From NCBI RefSeq assembly GCF_014635685.1, contig NZ_BMDH01000001.1:62001-126000 (forward strand): a DNA stretch of 64,000 bases. The letters are read 5' to 3'. Positions 1-8,726 of the stretch are shown piece after piece. The notes under the pieces were generated by a model, which worked only from the letters and a program-made list of their open reading frames with translations, ran no database searches and was not told where the DNA came from. The position numbers and the translations under genes were made by a program. The first letter of the stretch is position 1; every line of letters begins with the position of its first letter. Source of the DNA: Galliscardovia ingluviei. Lineage in GTDB: Bacteria; Actinomycetota; Actinomycetes; Actinomycetales; Bifidobacteriaceae.

Positions 1-768
1 CAATATGGATTAGCATTTGGGTCAAATGCGCTTGGATTGTATTACAATCCACAAATACTTGAAAAAGCTGGAGTAGACCCATCAAGTATTACAGATTGGG
101 ATAGCTTAAATACCGCTATTAAGCAAGTTGTAGATTCCGGTGCTAAGGGTATTACATTCTCCGGTATCACTGGCGAAGAAGGTGTTTTCCAATTCTTGCC
201 GTGGTTCTGGGGCGCTGGGGCAAAATTGGATAAGCCAGATTCTCAAAGTGCACAAGAGGCTCAACAGTTGGTGTCAAATTGGGTCAAACAAGGATGGGCG
301 CCAAAGTCTGTTGCTACGGATAATCAGTCAGCAGCATGGGATCTATTCCTTACAGGAGAATATGGATTTGCGGAAAACGGTTCTTGGCAAGCAGCTTCGG
401 CAAAAGAAAAAGGATATAAAGTAATTCCTATTCCTGCGAAAAACGGCGGAGTAGCTCCAGTGCCTACTGGTGGAGAACTTGCGACGTTGCCACTGCATAA
501 GACGAAACAAGAGACCAAGGTAAAGGCTGCAGCACAAGTAATTACTTGTATGACCAGTGATAAGAATTTGGCTAAGACGAACGAGACACTTGGATATCTT
601 GCTGCAAAGAAATCTATTCGTGACAGCCAGGCAAAGGATAATGAACAATGGATGCCATGGATCGATTCAGTTGAATCTGCACAAGGTCGCACTACGGATG
701 TTGGGCTTGAATATGAGCAGATTTCTGCCACTCTTTCAAAGAATCTTCAAACTGCACTCAATAGCTGA
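1..768 (+). CDS. Sugar ABC transporter substrate-binding protein, C-terminal part
   Basis: This is the C-terminal 255 codons of an extracytoplasmic sugar-binding protein; the reading frame is open from base 1, so the signal peptide and N-lobe lie outside the window. The visible part has the features of group 1 (MalE-like) binding proteins: YYNPQILEKAGVDP near the left edge (the usual 'YYNKdlfekAGid' segment), an internal GEYGFAENGSWQA segment and a helical C-terminus. It would capture an oligosaccharide outside the cell and hand it to the two permeases that follow. The neighbouring GH31 glycosidase suggests an alpha-glucoside or xyloside ligand (inference). Confidence 0.9.
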   Translation, partial: QYGLAFGSNALGLYYNPQILEKAGVDPSSITDWDSLNTAIKQVVDSGAKGITFSGITGEEGVFQFLPWFWGAGAKLDKPDSQSAQEAQQLVSNWVKQGWAPKSVATDNQSAAWDLFLTGEYGFAENGSWQAASAKEKGYKVIPIPAKNGGVAPVPTGGELATLPLHKTKQETKVKAAAQVITCMTSDKNLAKTNETLGYLAAKKSIRDSQAKDNEQWMPWIDSVESAQGRTTDVGLEYEQISATLSKNLQTALNS

Positions 769-790
769 GTATTTATGAATTGATACGAAT

Positions 791-823
791 GCCACTGTGC
801 GTACGCATTGTACTCACAGTGGC
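791..823 (+). promoter_or_regulatory. Intercistronic hairpin between binding protein and permease genes
   Basis: A perfect 9-bp inverted repeat, GCCACTGTG and CACAGTGGC, surrounds a 15-base loop in the gap between the binding-protein stop and the permease RBS. No T-run follows, so it is not a typical terminator. Such hairpins behind binding-protein genes often stabilise the upstream mRNA or attenuate read-through, giving more binding protein than permease. Confidence 0.6.
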
Positions 824-838
824 GCGAAGAGAGTTATT

Positions 839-1756
839 ATGAAATCAATTGCACAACATACTCAACAGAGTACAGTAGCGCGAAAAAAGACAATCGCTGC
901 TTTAGGATTTATTGCTCCACTTATCATTTATTTTATTGCCTTCTATGTGGCTCCACTCATTCAAAATATTTCTATGAGCCTACATCATTTTACTCGAAAG
1001 AGTTTTGTGACGGGTGAAGCACCATTCGTAGGGTTTGACATTTATAAGGAGTTGTTGAGTAATACTGAATTTTGGATCACGCTTCGGCAAACATTACTTT
1101 TTGTCGTATTATCCATTATTTTCCAATACTCAATTGGATTGCTTCTTGCTGTGTTTTTTAACCAAAATTTCAAACTATCGAATTTTTTACGTGGTCTATT
1201 TTTAGTGCCATGGCTATTGCCCCCGATGATTTCTGGTACTACCTGGCAGTGGATTATGGACGCGGATAATGGCATATTAAATAAATTGATTGTGGCTTTA
1301 GGTGGCAACCCTATTTGGTGGTTACAGTCTTCACATTCGATTTGGGCTGTAATTATTGCCAATATTTGGTTAGGTATACCGTTCAATCTGGTTATTTTGT
1401 ATTCAGGCCTACAAAATATCAATAATGACCTATACGAGGCAGCATCATTAGATGGTTGTGGCCCTTGGAAACGTTTTTGGAATATTACATTTCCACTCCT
1501 CAAACCGGTAACACTTATTTGTTTGCTACTTGGTTTTGTATACACGCTAAAAACTGTAGATATTATTTGGATTATGACCCAAGGGTCAGGGACTTCTCAA
1601 ACACTGGCAACATGGTCTTATGCGATGGCATTTGGTAAAGGACATTCTTCTACTATCCAATATTCACAAGCTTCAGCGGTTGGGACAATTTTGATTCTTA
1701 TTGCGCTGGTATTTGCATGTGTATATCTTTGGGCACAACGTCAGGAGGAGCAATAA
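839..1756 (+). CDS. Sugar ABC transporter permease, MalF/UgpA type
   Basis: A 305-residue integral membrane protein of the binding-protein-dependent transport system inner membrane family. An N-terminal hydrophilic tail is followed by about six membrane segments. The cytoplasmic EAA loop is visible as YEAASLDGCGPWKRFWNITF, the contact site for the transport ATPase. I chose the ATG at 839 because GAAGAGAG lies just upstream; a TTG 42 bases earlier would run through the intergenic hairpin. The stop overlaps the next start (TAATG). No ATPase gene is present here, so a shared MsiK-type ATPase elsewhere is likely (inference from the family in actinobacteria). Confidence 0.92.
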   Translation: MKSIAQHTQQSTVARKKTIAALGFIAPLIIYFIAFYVAPLIQNISMSLHHFTRKSFVTGEAPFVGFDIYKELLSNTEFWITLRQTLLFVVLSIIFQYSIGLLLAVFFNQNFKLSNFLRGLFLVPWLLPPMISGTTWQWIMDADNGILNKLIVALGGNPIWWLQSSHSIWAVIIANIWLGIPFNLVILYSGLQNINNDLYEAASLDGCGPWKRFWNITFPLLKPVTLICLLLGFVYTLKTVDIIWIMTQGSGTSQTLATWSYAMAFGKGHSSTIQYSQASAVGTILILIALVFACVYLWAQRQEEQ

Positions 1757-2571
1757 TGAGACATCGTTCATCATGGTATAAAACTGTGATTGCTTGCGTG
1801 ATAACTGCCATAATGTTATTCCCTGTGTACTGGATGATTAACATCTCATTCACTCAGCGACGTTCGATTCGGTCTGGCTCCATTATTCCTGTTGATTTCA
1901 CCGTTGAGCACTATGAGGAAGTGTTATCAGATCAGCTGCCGTACTTGGGCACATCATTAGTTATTGCAATAAGCTGTGTTCTTGTTACGTTACTGATCGC
2001 GCTTCCTGCTTCATATGCCATTGGCATTTTGAACATTGGTGGAGTACGGTCAGTGAATTTCATTCTTGTATTGGCACAAATGATTCCTGCAGTCGTCATG
2101 GCGCTTGGGTTCTATCAAATTTTTAATAAACTTGGGATGCTAGATACTCTGCGGGGTCTTATATTAGCAGATTCAACAATTGCTGTGCCTTTTGCTGTGA
2201 TGTTATTGACTTCATATATGGTCTCTATGCCGAAATCGCTCATTGAAGCTGCAGCAATTGACGGAGCTTCACATTGGTCTATTTTTACCAAAATTGTTAT
2301 TCCGTTATCAAGAAATTCCATAGTTACAACGGCACTATTTGCCTTTTTGTGGGCTTGGTCAGACTTTATGTTTGCTTCAACACTCGACTCTGGTGGAGGT
2401 AAATTACGCCCAATCACCATGGGCATCTACGACTACATTGGTGCGCAAAACCAAGAATGGGGGCCGATGATGGCAACTGCGGTTGTTGCTTCAATACCAA
2501 CGGCAGTGCTGTTAATTGTAGCTCAAAAATATGTTGCTGCAGGAGTAACTGCTGGAGCAATTAAAGATTAA
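1756..2571 (+). CDS. Sugar ABC transporter permease, MalG/UgpE type
   Basis: A 271-residue second permease subunit with about six membrane segments and the EAA loop IEAAAIDGASHWSIFTKIVI. The start ATG overlaps the stop of the first permease gene by one base and follows CAGGAGGAG, so the two subunits are translationally coupled and probably form a heterodimer. The C-terminus AAGVTAGAIKD is typical of the family. The GH31 gene follows after ten bases, so uptake and hydrolysis genes form one operon. Confidence 0.92.
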   Translation: MRHRSSWYKTVIACVITAIMLFPVYWMINISFTQRRSIRSGSIIPVDFTVEHYEEVLSDQLPYLGTSLVIAISCVLVTLLIALPASYAIGILNIGGVRSVNFILVLAQMIPAVVMALGFYQIFNKLGMLDTLRGLILADSTIAVPFAVMLLTSYMVSMPKSLIEAAAIDGASHWSIFTKIVIPLSRNSIVTTALFAFLWAWSDFMFASTLDSGGGKLRPITMGIYDYIGAQNQEWGPMMATAVVASIPTAVLLIVAQKYVAAGVTAGAIKD

Positions 2572-2581
2572 GGATTGTGTT

Positions 2582-4645
2582 ATGGCTTTTACTATAGATA
2601 CTACTAATAATGTTATTGCTTGGACTGGCGGCGGAGAGTATGTACGCATTGAACCTTGGGGGGATAACAGTGTTCGTGTGCGTTCAAGGATGATGCATGA
2701 ACCACAAGAAGGGATTGGCGCATTAGAACCTTGCAATATTGATGTAAGCCGAGTTGTTGTTGAATATAGCGAGGAGACACAAACTGCTATATTGCGTAAT
2801 AATAATCTTATTGTTGAAGCTCGAGCCTCTGAAAAACACAATGATGCATCAGGATATAATACCAACCGCTGCGAGCTAACATTTAAAAAAGCAGATGGTA
2901 CTGTGCTATTCAAAGAAATTGATGGTGGGGGTTCGTTACAGCTGAAAGCTCGAGACTATAAACATGTTAAAGGTGGAGGTCATGAGCTTACAGTTTCATT
3001 TGAAACGCCTGAACATGAGCATCTCTATGGTATGGGGGAATACCAGCAACCAGTAATGGACCTCAAGGGAAGTACATTTGAATTGGCGCATCGGAATTCG
3101 CAAAGTTCTGTGCCATTTGTAGTTTCATCACAAGGTTATGGTTTTTTGTGGAACAATCCTGCAATTGGAGATGCAACGTTTGCGAAAAATCGCACGTCGT
3201 GGCATGCAATGGTGAGCGAACAAATTGATTATTGGGTTACCTGTGGAGACTCGCCTTCGCAAATTATCAGTCAATATGCTGATGCGACAGGACACCCTCC
3301 GATGATGCCTGAATGGGGATTAGGTTTTTGGCAGTGTAAGTTACGGTATTGGAACCAGCAGCAGGTACTAGATGTAGCTGAGCAATTCCATAAGAGAAAT
3401 ATTCCTTTAGATGTACTTGTTGTGGACTTTTTCCACTGGCCGAAAATGGGTGATTATCGTTTTGAACCAGAATTCTGGCCCAATCCAGAACTCATGGCTC
3501 GACGATTACACGAACTTGGTATTAAGCTCATGGTTTCAGTGTGGCCACAAGTTTCTCTTGAATCTGAAAACTATGATGAGATGAGATCAAAAAATCTGCT
3601 GATAAAAGCTGAACAAGGTGAAGATTTTTCGATGATGTTCGAAGGTCCAAGCCAATATTACGATGCAACGAATCCAAGAGCACGACAGTTTGTTTGGGAT
3701 TTGTGCAAACGAAATTATGTCAATAATGGTGTTGATGCGTTCTGGCTGGATGAGGCTGAGCCTGAATACGGTTCATATGACTTTGATAACTATAGGTATT
3801 ATGCGGGTTCTAATTTGCAGATTGGTAACATTTACCCACGTGAATATAATCGAGGCTTCTATGAAGGGCAGATTGCTCTGGGGCGTGAAGGACAAATTGT
3901 TAATTTAACACGTTGTGCTTGGGCTGGTTCTCAGAGATATGCGTCATTGGTGTGGTCTGGCGATGTAGGATCAACATTTGCTGATTTACGAGCACAGATT
4001 ACATGTGCTATTCATATGGGAATGGCTGGTATTCCGTGGTTTACGACAGATATGGGCGGTTTCCATGACGGAGATATTAATAGCGAACAATTTAGGGAAC
4101 TGTTCTTACGGTGGGCGCAATTTTCTTGTTTCAGTCCTGTAATGCGTAACCATGGGGATCGAAGTGCGCTCGCTGCCGACGGGAGTATGAAGGAAACTAT
4201 TACGACTGCAACGGGTGAGCATCGTTCTCCATCTGGAGCAGACAATGAGCCTTGGAGTATGGGTAAACAAGTCGAAGAAATTTTAGTGAAGTATATCCAA
4301 CTACGTGAAAAACTTCGACCATATACTCGAGAATTATTTGAGCAGGCTCATAAGTCTGGTACGCCGCTTATTCGTGGTCTATTTTTTGAGTTTCCACATG
4401 ATGAGGCTGCTGTAGATATCAGCGATGAATATATGTTTGGCCCAGATTTATTAGTAGCCCCAATAACTGAATATGCACTTCGTGAACGAGATGTTTATCT
4501 TCCGGGAGATAACAGTACTGTTTGGGTTGATCTGCATACTGGACGTTCATATGCTGGAGGTAGCACTGTGAGGGTTGATGCTCCATTAGATGTTATTCCA
4601 GTATTTGCAAGGAATAACCAGCACCATGATTTATTAGGATTGTAG
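2582..4645 (+). CDS. Glycoside hydrolase family 31 (alpha-glucosidase/alpha-xylosidase type)
   Basis: A 687-residue GH31 enzyme. Residues 1 to about 230 look like the N-terminal beta-sandwich (HLYGMGEYQQP), followed by the (beta/alpha)8 barrel (PEWGLGFWQCK, DVLVVDFFHWP). The predicted nucleophile is Asp390 in DAFWLDEAEPEYG and the acid/base Asp461 in WSGDVGSTF, assigned by position in the family motifs. A C-terminal beta-domain follows. There is no signal peptide, so it acts in the cytoplasm on the imported sugar. The barrel motifs are closer to YicI-like or glucosyltransferase-like GH31 members than to plain maltases, so the exact linkage is unknown. RBS AAGGA precedes the ATG. Confidence 0.88.
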   Translation: MAFTIDTTNNVIAWTGGGEYVRIEPWGDNSVRVRSRMMHEPQEGIGALEPCNIDVSRVVVEYSEETQTAILRNNNLIVEARASEKHNDASGYNTNRCELTFKKADGTVLFKEIDGGGSLQLKARDYKHVKGGGHELTVSFETPEHEHLYGMGEYQQPVMDLKGSTFELAHRNSQSSVPFVVSSQGYGFLWNNPAIGDATFAKNRTSWHAMVSEQIDYWVTCGDSPSQIISQYADATGHPPMMPEWGLGFWQCKLRYWNQQQVLDVAEQFHKRNIPLDVLVVDFFHWPKMGDYRFEPEFWPNPELMARRLHELGIKLMVSVWPQVSLESENYDEMRSKNLLIKAEQGEDFSMMFEGPSQYYDATNPRARQFVWDLCKRNYVNNGVDAFWLDEAEPEYGSYDFDNYRYYAGSNLQIGNIYPREYNRGFYEGQIALGREGQIVNLTRCAWAGSQRYASLVWSGDVGSTFADLRAQITCAIHMGMAGIPWFTTDMGGFHDGDINSEQFRELFLRWAQFSCFSPVMRNHGDRSALAADGSMKETITTATGEHRSPSGADNEPWSMGKQVEEILVKYIQLREKLRPYTRELFEQAHKSGTPLIRGLFFEFPHDEAAVDISDEYMFGPDLLVAPITEYALRERDVYLPGDNSTVWVDLHTGRSYAGGSTVRVDAPLDVIPVFARNNQHHDLLGL

Positions 4646-4668
4646 AAAGTGTAGGTTTCAATGTGAAG

Positions 4669-4708
4669 ATACCCCCGAACTGTGTATTAGCTCGGGGGTA
4701 TATATTTG
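4669..4708 (+). terminator. Rho-independent terminator after the GH31 operon
   Basis: A perfect 10-bp stem ATACCCCCGA/TCGGGGGTAT with a 13-base loop is followed by TATATTTGT. It lies 23 bases after the GH31 stop and closes the sugar operon. Confidence 0.85.
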
Positions 4709-4867
4709 TCCACCAACGACAAAAAAGATGACTTTGCTGCTTGTCAAGCGCATAGTGGAAGTACCGAGTCCGGCGACCTGGATCATCGCAAGATCATGGA
4801 TTCTTGTGGTGAACCATGGCTCCGCCGCGCACTAGGGCCAAAGTATGCGTTTTGGAAAGAAGATATT

Positions 4868-5404
4868 ATGGCAACGTCTCAGGCAACTATCGTATTATCC
4901 GGCAATGTTGGCACTATACCAACTAGGTATGCTCAGGAAAGTGGCACGCCATGTATTAGTTTTCGCATGGCTTCCACTGGAGGATATTGGAATCGTGCTA
5001 CGCAGCAGTGGCAAGAATTCCCAACCACTTGGGTGCGTGTAAAAGCATTTTGGTCACTCGCTACCAACGTATTGCAGTCACTGCACGTTGGAGAACCTAT
5101 TGTAGTTTCTGGCACTTTAGTAAGTGAGCAGTGGCAAAAAGACGGTGTACAGCATTCTGGTTTGGTGATTTTGGCAGATACTATTGGTCATGATTTGAAT
5201 CGCGGTGTATCAGTATTTACTAAGCGTGCCCAGCATGCCAGTAAAACAACAACTGCACAAGCAGTAGAGCAGTCGCCGTCAGCGTCCGCGCTCGATAGCA
5301 ATGCATCAAGTAGTAGTGCTGAACATTCAGGTAGTGAAGAGCATGAAGAGCAGATAACACAAGCCGCAGCATCAGAATTTGACACCGCGGCTCATGATAT
5401 CTAG
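4868..5404 (+). CDS. ssb: Single-stranded DNA-binding protein paralogue
   Basis: A 178-residue protein with an N-terminal OB-fold of the SSB family: an early VLSGNVGTIPT strand, the core segment WVRVKAFWSLATNVLQSLHVGEPIVVSG, and then a long Gln/Ser/Ala/Glu-rich tail. The ATG at 4868 is chosen because it follows GGAAAGAAG; the frame is open upstream to 4706 but that part reads unlike SSB. The canonical C-terminal acidic tip (DDIPF-like) that recruits repair proteins is missing; the tail ends in EFDTAAHDI. This suggests the second SSB of actinobacteria and not the replicative one of the rpsF-ssb-rpsR operon (inference). Confidence 0.82.
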   Translation: MATSQATIVLSGNVGTIPTRYAQESGTPCISFRMASTGGYWNRATQQWQEFPTTWVRVKAFWSLATNVLQSLHVGEPIVVSGTLVSEQWQKDGVQHSGLVILADTIGHDLNRGVSVFTKRAQHASKTTTAQAVEQSPSASALDSNASSSSAEHSGSEEHEEQITQAAASEFDTAAHDI

Positions 5405-5439
5405 CAGTACAGAGCGCATACTGCTAGAGTACAAATGTG

Positions 5440-7530
5440 TTACCAAATATGTACTCGCTCAGATGGTCCAAGCCACATAGCATGATTTGGTGTTACTGCG
5501 AATGCTTCATAGAACAAATCCACATTGCGCACAATGCCATTGGTTCTAAACTCAGCAGGTGAATGAGGGTCAATTTGTAGATACTGCTCAGCAAGCTCAT
5601 CGCGATTCTTACCGCGCCAGATAGAAGCGTAGGATAAGAAGAAGCGTTGCAAACCAGTAAACCCATCGATAATTGGCGCGTGCTCTAATGCTGCTTGCAG
5701 ATCTTGAGGATCGTTGGACTGTGCTCCAAGTGAGATAGCGTAGGCTTTCAATGCGATATTAACGCCGCCGAGATCGCCAATATTCTCGCCAATAGTAAGT
5801 GCGCCATTAACATGAGGGGCTTGGTCAGCTTGCCCTGCATCTGCATATTTTTGTGCTAGTTGGAGAGGCACAAAGGCATTATACTGTTCGATTAATGCGC
5901 GAGTGCGTTCCTCAAAGCGAGATCTATCTTCCGCAGTCCACCAATCATGTAATACGCCATCGCCATCATATTTACTGCCTTGATCGTCAAAACCATGACC
6001 AATTTCATGACCGATAACAGCACCAATACCACCATAATTAGCAGCATCTTCGGCGTCAGGATTAAAGAATGGAGGTTGTAAAATTGCTGCAGGGAACACA
6101 ATAACATTCATTGTTGGCTCGTAGTAAGCGTTGACAGTCTGTGGATTCATCAACCATTCTTCACGATCAACAGGCTTACCAGCTTTTGCCAATTGGAATC
6201 CAGCGCTGTAGATAAAAGCGTGACGCAAATTCTCAACCAGAGTATACGCATCGCTGACATCTAGCGCGCTATAGTCGCGCCAGTGATTAGTATATCCAAT
6301 CATTGGGCGGAACTTAGCCAGTTTCTCCAGTGCTTGTTCACGAGTTTGTGGGCTGAGCCAATCGCTAGCGCTAATAGACATACGATATGCGTTAATCAAA
6401 TTTTGAACTAAACGCTCCATATGCTCTTTAGAAGACTGTGGGAAGTGCCTACGCACATACTCTCGACCCACATCTTCACCACACAAACCATTGACTAAGG
6501 ATACAGCGCGCTTCCAACGGTCACGCTGTTGAGCCGTGCCAGAAAGTACTTTACCGTAGAAATTGAATCGAGCACTATCAAAATCATGGCTTAAATATCC
6601 GGCCCAAGCAATAAGCGTATGCACTCGTGCCCAAAGCTTAAGATCAGCAAGATCACTATCCTGCCAGAAAGCATCAATTCCAGTAACAAAACTAGGCTCA
6701 TGCACAATCGCATGATCAAGCACGGTATCCATGTCTATTGGCAAGAGCTTTGCCGTGTCGGTAGCATTGTATGCTTGCTGCCAGGAATTGGCCCAAGCCT
6801 CTAGGTTGAAGTGTTGGAGCTGTTCACGCAGTTGCTTGCCATCCGTAGGATTGTAAGTGCGATCCTCGTCACGAGTGGCAACAACATCCCAATGCTGTGC
6901 AGCAATCCGTGTTTCCACATCAATAAACTGTTGAGCTTGAGCAAGTGCATCATTGTCAGTATCTGCATAATGCGCTAATTGCAGCAGCTTTGCCACCATG
7001 GCTTGATAAGACTCGCGTACTGGCGCATACCGATCTTCACGATAATAGGCTTCATCAGGTAAGCCTAAACCATCTTGCACAATATGCAGCACATTGGTTT
7101 GTGGGTGTCCTGGGTCAGCAAACACTGCCATACCGATAAGATCAGGACCGCCTTGAGGATTGAGAGCGCCAAGAACTTGCGTAAGTTCCTCTTTAGTTTC
7201 AGCATGGTCAATAGCTTGCAAATCGCTGGCAATAGGCTGCAATCCTGCTTGTTCAATTGCTTCGATATTCATAAATGAGCGGTACAATACAGCAGATTTC
7301 ACTGCTGGGGATTGCTCATCTTCAACAATTTCACGGATATGCTGTTCCGCTTCTTCTGCCAAAGCATCGAATGAACCATAGCGTGCACGATCATCGGGCA
7401 TGATGTAGGTGTCAATCCAAGGGCCATTAACATAGCGGAAAAAATCATCCTGTGGACTAACTACTGAAGAAAACGACGCTGGATCAAGACCAGAATTCGT
7501 GTTCTGTGATTGAGTATGTGTTTGTTCCAT
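5440..7530 (-). CDS. pepO: M13 family zinc metalloendopeptidase (PepO/neprilysin type)
   Basis: A 696-residue zinc peptidase. The zinc/catalytic motif HEIGH is at residues 508-512, inside the family block VIGHEIGHGFDDQG, and the third ligand motif is GENIGDLGG with Glu582 and Asp586. The NAYY motif (VNAYYEP, substrate binding) lies upstream of the active site. An N-terminal M13 helical domain fills residues 30 to about 400. There is no signal peptide or membrane anchor, as in the soluble PepO of lactic acid bacteria, so it should degrade short peptides in the cytoplasm. It faces ssb (convergent), with only 35 bases between the two stops. Confidence 0.93.
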   Translation of the reverse strand: MEQTHTQSQNTNSGLDPASFSSVVSPQDDFFRYVNGPWIDTYIMPDDRARYGSFDALAEEAEQHIREIVEDEQSPAVKSAVLYRSFMNIEAIEQAGLQPIASDLQAIDHAETKEELTQVLGALNPQGGPDLIGMAVFADPGHPQTNVLHIVQDGLGLPDEAYYREDRYAPVRESYQAMVAKLLQLAHYADTDNDALAQAQQFIDVETRIAAQHWDVVATRDEDRTYNPTDGKQLREQLQHFNLEAWANSWQQAYNATDTAKLLPIDMDTVLDHAIVHEPSFVTGIDAFWQDSDLADLKLWARVHTLIAWAGYLSHDFDSARFNFYGKVLSGTAQQRDRWKRAVSLVNGLCGEDVGREYVRRHFPQSSKEHMERLVQNLINAYRMSISASDWLSPQTREQALEKLAKFRPMIGYTNHWRDYSALDVSDAYTLVENLRHAFIYSAGFQLAKAGKPVDREEWLMNPQTVNAYYEPTMNVIVFPAAILQPPFFNPDAEDAANYGGIGAVIGHEIGHGFDDQGSKYDGDGVLHDWWTAEDRSRFEERTRALIEQYNAFVPLQLAQKYADAGQADQAPHVNGALTIGENIGDLGGVNIALKAYAISLGAQSNDPQDLQAALEHAPIIDGFTGLQRFFLSYASIWRGKNRDELAEQYLQIDPHSPAEFRTNGIVRNVDLFYEAFAVTPNHAMWLGPSERVHIW

Positions 7531-7729
7531 AGCTCTAGCCTAGTCGTTTCGCTCAACAAGTGCTTATGCTTAATCTAAAAACTGAATCCCAAGTATAAAA
7601 GTATAAAAGTATAAAACTGTATAGATGTATTGGGCAGAGTATGCTGATACTTATGCCAGCTGGCGAATGTCGCGGTAAGAGCACACACTAGATACAGTTT
7701 CTTAAGTATCGATGAGTTTGGGAGTGTAT

Positions 7730-8518
7730 ATGATTGAGCTAAAAACACCTCAAGAGATTGAAGCAATGCGACCAGCAGGACGTTTTGTTGCTTCTATTTT
7801 GCATGATTTGCAAGAGATGACCCATGTAGGAACCAACTTGCTGGAAATTGATGACTTCGTGCGCCGTCGCATTGAGTCCCGCCAAGGAGCACAATCCTGC
7901 TATGTTGATTACGCTCCTGATTTTGGTACCGGTCCGTTTGCACATTATATTTGTACCTCAGTTAATGATGCAGTACTTCACGGTGTGCCATATGATTATG
8001 CTCTACAAGATGGTGATTTACTCTCCCTTGATTTAGCAATCAATGTTGATGGTTGGGTGGCAGATTCTGCTATTAGTTTCGTCGTCGGACAGAATCAAGA
8101 TCCTGAAGATTTGCGTTTGATTCGCTGTACTCAGGAGGCGCTCGCCGCAGGAATTGATCAGGCTCGTGCTGGCAATAGATTAGGTGATATTTCAGCAGCG
8201 ATTGGTGAAGTAGCTCGCTCATACGGCTATCCAATCAATCTTGAATTTGGCGGGCATGGTGTTGGTCGAATTATGCATGGCGACCCTCATGTGCCCAATG
8301 ATGGTAGAGCACATCACGGGTATCGCTTACGCCCAGGCTTGGTAATTGCTATTGAGCCATGGTTCTTAAAGACTACGGACGAAATTTATCAAGATCCTCA
8401 AGATGGTTGGACGCTTAAGGCAGAAGATGGCTCTCGTGGAGCTCATAGTGAGCACACTATTGCTATTACTGATGCAGATCCAATTATTTTAACGGATCGT
8501 TCTTTCTTGGAGCATTAA
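7730..8518 (+). CDS. map: Methionine aminopeptidase, type I
   Basis: A 262-residue metalloprotease that removes the initiator methionine. The five metal ligands can be placed: the two Asp in SLDLAINVDGWVADS, His in GHGVGRIMHGDPH, Glu in AIEPW and Glu in AHSEHTIAI. No extra N-terminal zinc-finger or SH3-like domain is present, so it is the short type Ia form. The ATG at 7730 follows GGGAG with five bases spacing and is preferred over the ATG at 7712. The gene stands alone, followed by a tandem duplication that begins at its stop codon and then a terminator. Confidence 0.93.
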   Translation: MIELKTPQEIEAMRPAGRFVASILHDLQEMTHVGTNLLEIDDFVRRRIESRQGAQSCYVDYAPDFGTGPFAHYICTSVNDAVLHGVPYDYALQDGDLLSLDLAINVDGWVADSAISFVVGQNQDPEDLRLIRCTQEALAAGIDQARAGNRLGDISAAIGEVARSYGYPINLEFGGHGVGRIMHGDPHVPNDGRAHHGYRLRPGLVIAIEPWFLKTTDEIYQDPQDGWTLKAEDGSRGAHSEHTIAITDADPIILTDRSFLEH

Positions 8519-8551
8519 GATTTTAGAGTACTAAGATTTTAGAGTACTAAG
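8516..8551 (+). repeat. 16-bp tandem duplication starting at the map stop codon
   Basis: Two perfect copies of TAAGATTTTAGAGTAC (8516-8531 and 8532-8547) are followed by TAAG. The first three bases are the map stop codon, so the repeat supplies further TAA triplets downstream. Confidence 0.85.
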
Positions 8552-8572
8552 TAACGAAGTTACAATAGTGAT

Positions 8573-8604
8573 AACGCGCGCAGTGAAGGCTGTGCGCGTT
8601 TTGC
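8573..8604 (+). terminator. Terminator after map
   Basis: The stem AACGCGCGCAG/CTGTGCGCGTT (11 bp with one G-U pair) has a 6-base loop and is followed by TTTTG. Confidence 0.8.
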
Positions 8605-8726
8605 ATACGTTATTTATGCACATTATGTATGTCTACACATCAAAACTGCATAAGTATGCAGTATGCGACATATTGTATTACTACGTGGACAGTGCAACAT
8701 AACTGTAACCTAAAGTGCGCTAACGT

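Noticed and set aside
1042-1545. Long antisense frames such as this one and those at 14572-15048 and 22428-22901
   Set aside because: They lie wholly inside well-supported genes on the other strand, lack RBS and family motifs.
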